Notes under the pieces: model-generated | What the model was told of the DNA's origin: nothing | Databases searched by the model: none | What the model saw: the letters and a program-made list of their open reading frames with translations, nothing else | Translations under genes and position numbers: made by a program | Assembly (NCBI RefSeq): GCF_000425405.1 | Contig: NZ_KE384363.1 | Coordinates: 124,001-188,000 of the forward strand | Reading direction: 5' to 3' | DNA: 64,000 bases | From: Ferrimonas kyonanensis DSM 18153 | GTDB taxonomy: Bacteria > Pseudomonadota > Gammaproteobacteria > Enterobacterales > Shewanellaceae | Shown: positions 43,109 through 51,198 of the stretch, in pieces | Layout: every line of letters starts with the position of its first letter | Position numbering within the stretch: the first letter of the stretch is position 1

Positions 43109-43878
43109 TGTGCCTCCCCGGCCCGCATCTCGCGCACGCCACTTAACCGCTCAATGATGTCGCTGCTTTTCACCGACAGTGTTTTGCCAGTCAGGTGGGA
43201 TGGCACCAGAGTGATGTCTCCCAGTTTGCCGGCCATCTCCAGATGCAGAATCTGCTCTACCGTCAGGGCAATCAGCAGGCTGGCACTGGATTGTTCCGAT
43301 TCACCGGCCTCGACCGGAGTGCTGAGCACCTGAATCACCTTGGCGTCATCGACAATCACTCGACTGGTGATGTCCGCCATCTCGGCGTAACCGGCTTCCT
43401 TAATGTTATGGGTCGATGAGGTAGTGGACACAAAACTGACGCGATCACCCACGGCAATGGGCACAGTTTCGATTATTTGGTTGTCGTTAGACGAATAGAA
43501 ATAGGGAACGTACTTATCCCCGATGGACAGAACCAGATAACCGGCGTCTCCTGGGTTGGACACCATTTCCGCCGACAAGAACTGTCCTGATTTGAAATCA
43601 CCAGCAAACACACTTCCCTTGGTAAGATTCAACGACTTTGCGGTTGGAATGTTTTTACTCAGCACCTCATTTTCATTCAGTGAAAAAAACTCTACCGATG
43701 CTGGCGAGATCGATTCCGCTCTCGACACATCGCGGCTTAACCTCGCCACCTCAACCACTTTTATTGGCGATTCCGTCGCATTAAGTTTCGGTGCTGGAGT
43801 AATTAACATCCCCTCCAGGGAGAAGATGGTAAACAGTACCACTCCAAATATCATCAAAAAAATTAATAACCTAGTCAT
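43105..43878 (-). CDS. rcpC: RcpC/CpaB-type Flp pilus assembly protein
   Basis: A 257-residue membrane-anchored protein with one N-terminal helix (LLIFLMIFGVVLFTIFSLEG) and a SAF-type domain near residues 45-110 (VEVARLSRDVSRAESISPAS). CpaB/RcpC links the inner-membrane platform and secretin and affects pilin modification. Its start region (43600-43880) is more AT-rich than the rest of the operon. It is 149 bases downstream of the pilin gene, separated by a hairpin. Confidence 0.85.
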   Translation of the reverse strand: MTRLLIFLMIFGVVLFTIFSLEGMLITPAPKLNATESPIKVVEVARLSRDVSRAESISPASVEFFSLNENEVLSKNIPTAKSLNLTKGSVFAGDFKSGQFLSAEMVSNPGDAGYLVLSIGDKYVPYFYSSNDNQIIETVPIAVGDRVSFVSTTSSTHNIKEAGYAEMADITSRVIVDDAKVIQVLSTPVEAGESEQSSASLLIALTVEQILHLEMAGKLGDITLVPSHLTGKTLSVKSSDIIERLSGVREMRAGEAQ

Positions 43879-43940
43879 GGCATCTACTAAAAAGGAGGGG
43901 TGGCCTCCTCTCTGCTCTTATTCGATATTTGGTTCGGCTG

Positions 43941-43976
43941 CCGGCAGGCTGATTGAATGACCAAGCAGACTGCCGG
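43941..43976 (-). promoter_or_regulatory. Hairpin between flp and rcpC
   Basis: CCGGCAG (43941-43947) pairs with CTGCCGG (43970-43976), with further partial pairing outwards (GGTTC.../GAACC). No T tract follows on the minus strand. In pilin operons such a structure can stabilise pilin mRNA and limit read-through to the assembly genes. Confidence 0.45.
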
Positions 43977-44027
43977 AACCACCTGTGCCGAAATGATGGT
44001 CGGACGATACTTTTTTGACAACGTTAA

Positions 44028-44240
44028 TTAGTTGGCAGTGCCTGCCGAAGTCATGTTGCCCTGAATCGAAGTGATGGCGCTGGTCAGTGCGGTTTTCAGG
44101 GAGCCGTCATTGAATACGACCAGAATAATCGCCGACATGGCAACCGCAATAATTGCGTATTCCACCGCCGTCACACCGCGCTCGTCCTTAATATATTGAC
44201 CAAATGAAAGGTAAAATTTAGATTTGATAAAATCGAACAT
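44028..44240 (-). CDS. flp: Flp major pilin
   Basis: A 70-residue type IVb prepilin. A 22-residue leader ends in Gly, followed by VTAVEYAIIAVAMSAIILVV, with Glu at +5 and the Flp motif. The prepilin peptidase cuts between Gly and Val. The mature pilin is about 48 residues, with a Ser/Thr-rich tail, as in other Flp pilins that form adhesive fibrils. It is the first gene of the Tad operon and lies divergent to tadV with a 197-base AT-rich intergenic region. Confidence 0.95.
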   Translation of the reverse strand: MFDFIKSKFYLSFGQYIKDERGVTAVEYAIIAVAMSAIILVVFNDGSLKTALTSAITSIQGNMTSAGTAN

Positions 44241-44437
44241 AATCAGGTTTCCCGAATTTAATTTGGCTACAGTGAGTTAGTATTGCTTTGCCGTTCCAAT
44301 ACTAGGGTTTTATCTCAAACCTGACATAGCGTTTTCTGCTTATATTTTTATAAGAAAAAATGAAAAGAATTTGTTAAAGCCTGGTTTCATCTTGCCGATA
44401 CCGTATTGAATGCCATGGTACTTAATGGGGTGGAAAA

Positions 44438-44863
44438 ATGTCGTTACTTGTATTAGGGGCACTCAGCCTGATAGTGATGATGTCTGACATCAGGAAAAGA
44501 AAAATATCAAATATAACAGTGGTTTTAATTGGAGTAATTACTGTAATTATTACCCTTATGTCCGATTCCAAAACGATAGACCAGCAGCTATTCCAGGCAG
44601 CAATTACAATTGCTGTCGGCTTCTTATTAACCATGCTAAATATATTCGGAGCCGGAGACAGTAAATTACTGGCCGCTTACTCCCTTGGCATTAGCCCGGC
44701 ACTCTACCCTGGCGTGCTGTTTGTGGTCTGTGTGCTCGGCGCACTGATTGCCATCGCATTGTGGCTGAGCAATCGACAGCAGCTACGCCAACGTGGCGTC
44801 CCCTATGGGCTGGCCATCGCCCCGGCCGGGTTGGCCGCAGTGGCACTGTCTGCCATCGGCTAG
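44438..44863 (+). CDS. tadV: TadV/CpaA prepilin peptidase
   Basis: A 141-residue A24-type aspartic prepilin peptidase with four to five membrane helices. The two catalytic Asp residues are seen as MMSDIRKRKI (Asp17) and FGAGDSKLL (Asp73), matching the GxGD family. It cleaves Flp and the TadE/TadF pseudopilins. The gene runs opposite to the rest of the Tad locus. Its first 200 bases are AT-rich, as is flp. Confidence 0.92.
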   Translation: MSLLVLGALSLIVMMSDIRKRKISNITVVLIGVITVIITLMSDSKTIDQQLFQAAITIAVGFLLTMLNIFGAGDSKLLAAYSLGISPALYPGVLFVVCVLGALIAIALWLSNRQQLRQRGVPYGLAIAPAGLAAVALSAIG

Positions 44864-44996
44864 CCCGACAACTGAGCAAAAGCGAAATTATCACTCTAGA
44901 ATCAAAAGGAGACTCAGGAAGGGTAATGACAACGGGTAGGGAAAACACAGCCATCAGTACTGGTCTTGGCACCGACGACCGTCAACGGGGCGAAAG

Positions 44997-45845
44997 ATGA
45001 AACACTCTATCGATGTTAAGTTCCTGAAAACCTTTGCTTGTGTCGCCGACAAGCGCAGCTACAGCGACGCCGCGGCCACCCTGTTTATGACTCAGCCGGC
45101 AGTATCACAACACGTCAAAAAGGTCGAACAACACTTCGGGAAACGGCTACTGGAAAAAAGTGCCGGTCTGCGACTGACCCGCGAAGGGCAACTGGTGTTC
45201 CTCTATTCCCAGAAAGCGCTGCGACTGCAGGACGAGATGATGAGTGAGTTCGCCAAGCTGAACCAGCAGCAGTCCCTGAGTATCGCCTTCGATGACGGCC
45301 TGAGCCCGGATCTGGTGGTGGCCATCGCTCGCGTGCTGTCTGAATTGAGCAGCCTCAATTTGACCATTAGCCGTTTCAGTGGCCCGCTTGCCGCCGGCCC
45401 TGAGGAGCGGGACCTGCTGCTGGGGATTGGTCGCACAGCGGATCAGATACCGGCCCGGGACATCATGCTGGAGCGGCCACTGCTGATGCAACACGGCAGT
45501 GCCGCCGAAGGCAATGACACCATCAAACGGGTCTTCTATTCCAGTACCCTGGAGCAGAAAGACGTCAGCGCCATCGCCGCCGATCACGGCCTCAACATTG
45601 GCGATGACTGCCTGTGGGTGCAGGCTGCGGCGGCCCCCCTGCTGCAAGACGGCGGCAATCAATCGGGGCAGTTGCTGATCGCCCCGCCTTGGTCGCTGCC
45701 GGCGCCGCAAACGGCCACCGAGCTCAGCGATCATCGGGTCAACTTCTATCTGCGGGCGTCACAGCAGTTTCGCAAGCATTTCGACATGTACGATCTCACC
45801 GACCGAATCCTGACGGTGGTGACCCAACACAGCCACAGAGAATGA
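44997..45845 (+). CDS. LysR-family regulator next to the Tad locus
   Basis: A 282-residue LysR protein; winged helix with KTFACVADKRSYSDAAATLF and TQPAVSQHVKKVEQHFG. The effector domain is shorter and less conserved than usual and lacks obvious ligand motifs. It starts 133 bases after tadV, on the same strand, so it could belong to the tadV transcript or respond on its own. No amino-acid metabolic gene is next to it. Role in pilus control is speculative. Confidence 0.85.
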   Translation: MKHSIDVKFLKTFACVADKRSYSDAAATLFMTQPAVSQHVKKVEQHFGKRLLEKSAGLRLTREGQLVFLYSQKALRLQDEMMSEFAKLNQQQSLSIAFDDGLSPDLVVAIARVLSELSSLNLTISRFSGPLAAGPEERDLLLGIGRTADQIPARDIMLERPLLMQHGSAAEGNDTIKRVFYSSTLEQKDVSAIAADHGLNIGDDCLWVQAAAAPLLQDGGNQSGQLLIAPPWSLPAPQTATELSDHRVNFYLRASQQFRKHFDMYDLTDRILTVVTQHSHRE

Positions 45846-45854
45846 CCGCCAGGT

Positions 45855-46292
45855 TCAGCGCAGCCCCCCTCGAGCGGCCATGGCTCGGGCATAGAGGTAC
45901 AACAGCAAGGCAACAATAAAAATCACTGCGATGAACCCCAACGAAAATGGATCCCCCATCACCGCCATGCCATCGCTGATGCCATAGTTGTGCACCGTGG
46001 TCACCATCATCGCCAACCAGGACACCAGCAACACTCCCACGGCACGACGGGAGCGCAGCAACAGCAGCAGAGCCCCGAGCACGCCCCCCCACACCGCCAG
46101 CGCCCAGCAGGCGACTACCCAGGACGGCAAAGCATAGAAAAATGCCAGTTGTTCCTGGGTAAACTGGGCCATGTAGTCCTGATGCCGGGTCTGGGTCATC
46201 AGATAGTCGAAGGCCCCAGCAGCATTCCACAGCAAGGCCAGTATTGCCACCAGCCACAGGTGCCAGGGGGTCGATGCGGTTGTTGGTGTCAT
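45855..46292 (-). CDS. Small four-helix membrane protein
   Basis: A 145-residue protein with four hydrophobic helices (about residues 12-32, 52-74, 80-100 and 113-135). The loops are short, with TRHQDYMAQFTQEQLAFFYALPSW between helices 1 and 2. No family was named; it resembles uncharacterised inner-membrane proteins found near regulators. ATG 46292 is used since its AAGGAG site lies eight bases upstream; GTG 46295 is in frame. It is convergent with the LysR gene. Confidence 0.6.
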   Translation of the reverse strand: MTPTTASTPWHLWLVAILALLWNAAGAFDYLMTQTRHQDYMAQFTQEQLAFFYALPSWVVACWALAVWGGVLGALLLLLRSRRAVGVLLVSWLAMMVTTVHNYGISDGMAVMGDPFSLGFIAVIFIVALLLYLYARAMAARGGLR

Positions 46293-46334
46293 CACGCACT
46301 CTCCTTAGTGGTATCACTCGGGCGTCGACGGCCG

Positions 46335-46871
46335 TCAGCGTGCCAGCCAGTCGCTGGCCAACGCCGCCATCATCACCTTGTCCAGAAAGCGGCCATGCCG
46401 AAACCCCGCCTGGCGAAGCACCCCTTCGTGGACATAGCCGGCTTTTTCATAAGCCCTGACTGCGGCGGGGTTGCTGGCAAAGGCGGTCAACTCAATGCGG
46501 TTCAGACCCAGCTGCCGGAATCCGTATTCGGTCACCAACCGGGTCACCTCAGTCCCCAGTCCCCGCCCCCAGTAACGCTTGTCACCGATCAGAATAAAAT
46601 ACTCGCCACAACGGTTAAGCTGACTGATGCCAACGATTCCAGCATAGCCAATCAACGCACCGCTGTCCGGGCACTCAATCGCCAACGACACGCTGCCGCG
46701 CTCATCATTAACCTGAGCCAGCCACTGGGCATACTGGGCCTGGGACTTGGGCAGGGAGAAACTGGACAGGCTGTACTGCACCACCTCCGGGTCACAAGAC
46801 CAGAGGTAAAACTCGGCCGCATCCTCTACTCGCAGGCTGCGCAGACGTACCCCATTACCTTGAATCATCAT
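46335..46871 (-). CDS. GNAT acetyltransferase, RimJ/RimL-like
   Basis: A 178-residue N-acetyltransferase. The acetyl-CoA motif RYWGRGLGTEV fits the Q/RxxGxG/A pyrophosphate loop, and GLNRIELTAFASNPAAVRAYEKAGY is typical of RimJ/RimL-type enzymes. Substrate is unknown; relatives act on ribosomal protein N-termini or small amines. The start ATG 46871 follows the preceding glycosylase stop with one base between, suggesting co-transcription. Confidence 0.85.
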   Translation of the reverse strand: MMIQGNGVRLRSLRVEDAAEFYLWSCDPEVVQYSLSSFSLPKSQAQYAQWLAQVNDERGSVSLAIECPDSGALIGYAGIVGISQLNRCGEYFILIGDKRYWGRGLGTEVTRLVTEYGFRQLGLNRIELTAFASNPAAVRAYEKAGYVHEGVLRQAGFRHGRFLDKVMMAALASDWLAR

Positions 46872-46872
46872 A

Positions 46873-47568
46873 CTAGTCGGTGACTCCCAATCGATTATCG
46901 CCCACCGAGCAGGCCACCACCCGCGACAAGCTGGCCAGGGGCAAGCCACTCTCATCCAGCCAGCGATTGAAGACGGCCTGAGCCTGACTCTGGCCCCGTT
47001 TTGAGGTGGGTGACGCATCCAGTAACTCATGAGCCTTGAGGTAGGCGATGATGTCTCCGGTCATCAGAAAGGTGTCGATGCCGACACTGCGCAAAAAATA
47101 GGGGCCGGTGTTACCGCCAAGTCGGCTCCCCCTCCGCTTCAGCTCCGCCCACAGGCCGATGACATCGCGGCTGTCCCACTGACGCAGCCAATGGCCGAAG
47201 CTGCCATGCTCCTCCGCCAACGCCTGCACCATCTGGGCATTGTCCATGATCGCCTGCATCTTCTTGCCATGGCGAATCAAGGCCGGATCGCTGGCTCGCT
47301 GATCCAACTGCTCCGGTGACATCAGCAGCAGTTTCTGTGGGTCAAAGCCCCAGAATGCCTGCTCAAACGCGGGCCATTTGTTGTCGACCACCCGCCACAC
47401 AAATCCGGATTTAAAGATCTGGGCACTCATGGCCGACAGCAGTTGGGCATCGCTTAGGGACGCCGCCCCATCGCCGGTCAGGGGCAACAAGGCGGTCAAG
47501 GCCGCATCGCCCCCTTTACGTTCGGCGGCCCGCTGCCAGAGCGCCTTAAAGGGTTCCTGTTTACTCAT
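46873..47568 (-). CDS. DNA-3-methyladenine glycosylase I family protein
   Basis: A 231-residue protein with the helix-rich TAG fold: FKSGFVWRVVDNKWPAFEQAF, then DPALIRHGKKMQAIMDNAQM, where the IRH-KIQAI-type motif of Tag appears as IRHGKKMQAI. The family removes 3-methyladenine from DNA. The zinc-binding Cys residues of E. coli Tag are not all present, so activity may differ. It is directly followed by a GNAT gene. Confidence 0.8.
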   Translation of the reverse strand: MSKQEPFKALWQRAAERKGGDAALTALLPLTGDGAASLSDAQLLSAMSAQIFKSGFVWRVVDNKWPAFEQAFWGFDPQKLLLMSPEQLDQRASDPALIRHGKKMQAIMDNAQMVQALAEEHGSFGHWLRQWDSRDVIGLWAELKRRGSRLGGNTGPYFLRSVGIDTFLMTGDIIAYLKAHELLDASPTSKRGQSQAQAVFNRWLDESGLPLASLSRVVACSVGDNRLGVTD

Positions 47569-47616
47569 TCTGTTTCACGATTTCCTGATTGAGCCCCGCC
47601 TTCGATCGGGGACGAC

Positions 47617-50600
47617 TTAATCTTGCTCCGACACCAGCGCCGACACCATGGCCCGAAGCGCCGCCGGTTTGACCATTTTAGCCATGTAACGGTAGCCGCG
47701 CTGAGCCACCTCCTGCTTGAGCTCCTCACGGGTATCGGCAGTGATCAGCACTCCGGGCACCTCGGCACCGTAGCGGCGACGAATCTCATCCATGGCGTCC
47801 AGGCCATTGCGATGGTCATCCAGATGGTAATCCGCCAGCATGATGTCCGGTTTGAATCCCTTAAGCCCCATCTCGATGATCGCTTCTTCCAGGCTTTCCG
47901 CCAAGGCCACCTCGCATTGCCAACGCTCCAGCAATGTGGACAAGGCTGCCAGAATCGCCGACTCATTGTCGATGCACAGCACCCGAACCCCCTGCAGCGG
48001 ACTCAAAGACACCAGCTTGGGCGCACTGCGGGCCGGTACTGGAGCCGAGGTCACTGGCAAGGTTACCGAAAACATTGACCCCTCCCCCAACGAGGAGCGG
48101 ACTTTCAGGGTATGACCCAGTACCTTGCTGATGCGATCCACAATCGCCAGTCCCAGGCCAATGCCCCCCACCCGGGCATGCAGGTTCAGTTGTTTGAATT
48201 CGTAGAAGATCTCCCCCAGCTTATTGTCGGCAATGCCACAGCCATTATCCCACACCTGGATCTCCAGCTGTCCGCCATGCAAGCGGGTCCCCATCACCAC
48301 CCGCCCCTTGGGGGCGTATTTCAGGGCGTTGGTCAGAAAGTTCTGCACAATTCGCCGCAACAGGTTGGGGTCGGTGTTGATGCTGCAGGAACGCAGGTGG
48401 GCGGAAAAGCGCTGACCGTTGCTGCTGGCCAGGGCCGAAAACTCGGTCACCAAGGGCTCGAGGATGTCCATCACATTGACGTCACTGCGGTTGACCTCCA
48501 TGGTGCCGGACTCCAGCTTGGAGATGTCCAGCAGATCCGCCAGCAGATCGCCGGCGGTATGCAGAGAACCAGACACGTTCTCCACCGTCGGCAACAGCGC
48601 CCGGTCCAGCTTCTGGTGCTGTGCCAAGGCCGCCGTGAACAGCCGGGCGGCATTCAATGGTTGCATCAAATCGTGGCCAATGGCCGCTAGGAATCGACTC
48701 TTACTCTGGTTGGCCTCCGCTTCCGCTTCCTTGGCCAGCCGCAATTTCTGGTTCAGGCTGGCCAGCTCCCGGGTGCGCTCCTCCACCCGGGCTTCCAGGG
48801 TCACGTTCAGCGCCTGCAACTGCGCCTCCTGCTGCCGAAATTCGGTGATGTCGGTGAAGGTCATCACGAAGCCACCACCGGGCATGGGATTGCCCCGAAT
48901 GCTGATCACCCGGCCATCCTGACGACGGCGTTCAGAACTGTGGGCGCTGCCCTGACGCATAAAGTGCACCCGTCGATTGACGTGCTCCTCGATGCTGCCG
49001 GGGCCGCAATAGCCTCGCTGGGCGTTGAACTCGATGATCTGCTCCACCGACATCCCCAGTTGCAGGAAGCCGTCCGGGTAGTGGTACAGCTCCTGGTAGC
49101 GCTTGTTCCAGGCCACCAGCTTCAGATCCTGGTCCACCACACTCATCCCCTCATAAGCGTGTTCGATGGCACCGCGAAGCATGTCCTGGGACAATAAGAT
49201 CTTGGCGCTGGCTTCGTCCATCAGCGAGAACACTTCGTCCAGGGCCAGATCCCGGCCCCGCAACACGCTGTCCATCACCAGGTCCGCCGACGATGCCCCC
49301 AGCACGCTGGAGAGCAGGCGCTCGGTATGGGCGATCAGCTCCAGGGGGGCACTGCGTCCCCAAGAGCGGGAATCGACGCTGGAGGGACTGAAATCGGAAA
49401 AGCTCTGATAGGCCCGGGTCGGCCCCACAAACCGCGATGCCAACAGCAACAGATCGTGCTGAGTGACCACCCCCAGTAACTTGCTGGTGACCCGGCGCTC
49501 CTCCGGCAACTGCACAAAGGCACTGGTCTGAATCCGCTCCGCCACCCCGGCCCGGAACACCATCGACCCCACCACGTAAAACAGGCCATTGGCCAACAGG
49601 GCCAGGAACAGGTCCACCACCGTCTGGCTGACTCCAAACACACTGGTCTGCTGCCCCAGTTCCGGCTGCAGCATCACCACAAACCACAGGATGAAACCGA
49701 TGGTGAGGCCGCTAAGAACACCATTGCGGTTGCCACCTTTCCAGTACAGTCCCCCTACCAGCCCCGGGGCCAGCTGAGCGAAAGCCCCGAAGGCCAGCAT
49801 TCCCAACCGTGCCAGCGACTCCTGCGAAGTGATGCTCTGGTAGGCCAGCAGCCCCGCCAGCAGCAATAAAATGATGGTGATGCGGCGAGTGTTGAGCAGC
49901 AGGTTGGAAAACTGAGAAAAGTTTTGACTGCGAATGCGCCCGGAACGCAGCAGCAGCGGCACCAGCCACTCGTTGGACACCATGATGGAGATGGTCACCA
50001 CCGCCACGATCACCATGCCGGTGGCGGCCGAGATGGTCCCCAGCAGCGCCACCACCGCAGTCCAGAAGTGACCGGTGGCCAGCGGCAGACTGATCACCAT
50101 GGTGTCGGCAGCGGCACCGTCGGGCAGCAATAGGCCGCCAGCCAACGCCAATGGCACCACAAACAGGCTGAAAATGACCAGGTAACTCGGGAATAGCCAG
50201 CGTGAACGTTCCACCGCCCTGGGCTTATCGCACTCCACCACCATGACATGGAACATTCGTGGCAGGCACAAAAATGCCGCCATGGATAACACCGTTTCCG
50301 GTAACAGTCGCTGCAGGTGCAGGTTGTGGGACGTCTCGGTCATCAGCCCCTGGGCCCGAGCCTGCCCCAACAGGTCCCCCAGGCCATCAAACAGGCCAAA
50401 TACCACCAACAGGCCGACGCCCACGAAAGCGGCCAGCTTCACCAGCGACTCAAAGGCGATGGCCAGCATCAGCCCGGGATTGTGTTCGGTGGCGTCCAGC
50501 TTGCGAGTGCCAAACAGGATGGCAAACACCGCCAGCACCGCCGAGATCAGCAACGCCAGGATGTCCCCTTCGATGGCACTGGTACCAGGCTGAAACAGGC

Positions 50601-51027
50601 TAAAGCTGAGCACCATCGCCTTCAGTTGCAAGGCGATGTAAGGCATGATGCCGAACACCGCAATCAGGGTCACCAGGGCCGCCAGTAGCTGAGATTTGCC
50701 GTAACGGGCGGCAATGAAATCCGCCACCGAGGTGATGCTTTGCTGTTTGGAGACGGTTACCAGTTTTCGAATCACCCCGAAACCGACGGTAAACAGCAAA
50801 ATGGGGCCGATGTAGATGGGAATGAACCCCCAGGGATCGGTGGTGGCCTGACCGACGGTACCCAGAAAACTCCAACTGGAGCAATACACCGCCAGCGATA
50901 GGCCATACACCCAACGCTTGACCCGACCCGGAATCTGGCGGATATAGCGGTCGCCTCCCCAGGCGATCAAAAACAGCAGACTCAGGTAGCACAGGGCGGC
51001 AATGCCGATCAGCAGGGTCGAATTCAT
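47617..51027 (-). CDS. CrbS-type sodium/solute-symporter sensor hybrid histidine kinase
   Basis: A 1136-residue fusion. Residues ~1-500 form a sodium/solute-symporter (SSS) domain with about 13 membrane helices. Near 620-730 is a PAS domain (EGMSVVDQDLKLVAWNKRYQ); a coiled coil and HisKA follow with phospho-acceptor His785 in FLAAIGHDLMQPLNAARLF. The ATPase domain comes next (GIGLGLAIVDRISK) and a C-terminal receiver with Asp1066 (IMLADYHLDD). This is the architecture of CrbS/MxtR/ErcS kinases, which control acetate use. It is divergent from acs, and a candidate regulator partner lies at 24618. In V. cholerae and Pseudomonas this kinase activates acs via a NarL-type regulator. Confidence 0.9.
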   Translation of the reverse strand: MNSTLLIGIAALCYLSLLFLIAWGGDRYIRQIPGRVKRWVYGLSLAVYCSSWSFLGTVGQATTDPWGFIPIYIGPILLFTVGFGVIRKLVTVSKQQSITSVADFIAARYGKSQLLAALVTLIAVFGIMPYIALQLKAMVLSFSLFQPGTSAIEGDILALLISAVLAVFAILFGTRKLDATEHNPGLMLAIAFESLVKLAAFVGVGLLVVFGLFDGLGDLLGQARAQGLMTETSHNLHLQRLLPETVLSMAAFLCLPRMFHVMVVECDKPRAVERSRWLFPSYLVIFSLFVVPLALAGGLLLPDGAAADTMVISLPLATGHFWTAVVALLGTISAATGMVIVAVVTISIMVSNEWLVPLLLRSGRIRSQNFSQFSNLLLNTRRITIILLLLAGLLAYQSITSQESLARLGMLAFGAFAQLAPGLVGGLYWKGGNRNGVLSGLTIGFILWFVVMLQPELGQQTSVFGVSQTVVDLFLALLANGLFYVVGSMVFRAGVAERIQTSAFVQLPEERRVTSKLLGVVTQHDLLLLASRFVGPTRAYQSFSDFSPSSVDSRSWGRSAPLELIAHTERLLSSVLGASSADLVMDSVLRGRDLALDEVFSLMDEASAKILLSQDMLRGAIEHAYEGMSVVDQDLKLVAWNKRYQELYHYPDGFLQLGMSVEQIIEFNAQRGYCGPGSIEEHVNRRVHFMRQGSAHSSERRRQDGRVISIRGNPMPGGGFVMTFTDITEFRQQEAQLQALNVTLEARVEERTRELASLNQKLRLAKEAEAEANQSKSRFLAAIGHDLMQPLNAARLFTAALAQHQKLDRALLPTVENVSGSLHTAGDLLADLLDISKLESGTMEVNRSDVNVMDILEPLVTEFSALASSNGQRFSAHLRSCSINTDPNLLRRIVQNFLTNALKYAPKGRVVMGTRLHGGQLEIQVWDNGCGIADNKLGEIFYEFKQLNLHARVGGIGLGLAIVDRISKVLGHTLKVRSSLGEGSMFSVTLPVTSAPVPARSAPKLVSLSPLQGVRVLCIDNESAILAALSTLLERWQCEVALAESLEEAIIEMGLKGFKPDIMLADYHLDDHRNGLDAMDEIRRRYGAEVPGVLITADTREELKQEVAQRGYRYMAKMVKPAALRAMVSALVSEQD

Positions 51028-51110
51028 GTTGTTATTCTCGTTATTCCTTCAACGCTTATCATGCCAGCTCAACCAGTTAGCGCAAAGTCACCGCAGGCAA
51101 CTATGCTCAA

Positions 51111-51131
51111 TTAGCTAGACCAATGTCTAAT
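51111..51131. promoter_or_regulatory. Dyad in the crbS/acs intergenic region
   Basis: TAGAC-CAAT-GTCTA (51116-51129) is a perfect 5-4-5 inverted repeat. A wider TTAG...CTAA pair encloses it (51111-51131). It lies about 70 bases upstream of the acs start and 85 bases from the kinase start. A NarL-type regulator would be expected to bind a dyad like this, but the known CrbR site is not compared here. Confidence 0.4.
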
Positions 51132-51198
51132 GGTTGAACTCCGGCCATCTTGCAAAACTCACAGTCAACACGACATGAATCAAGAGAAGGATTCCTCG

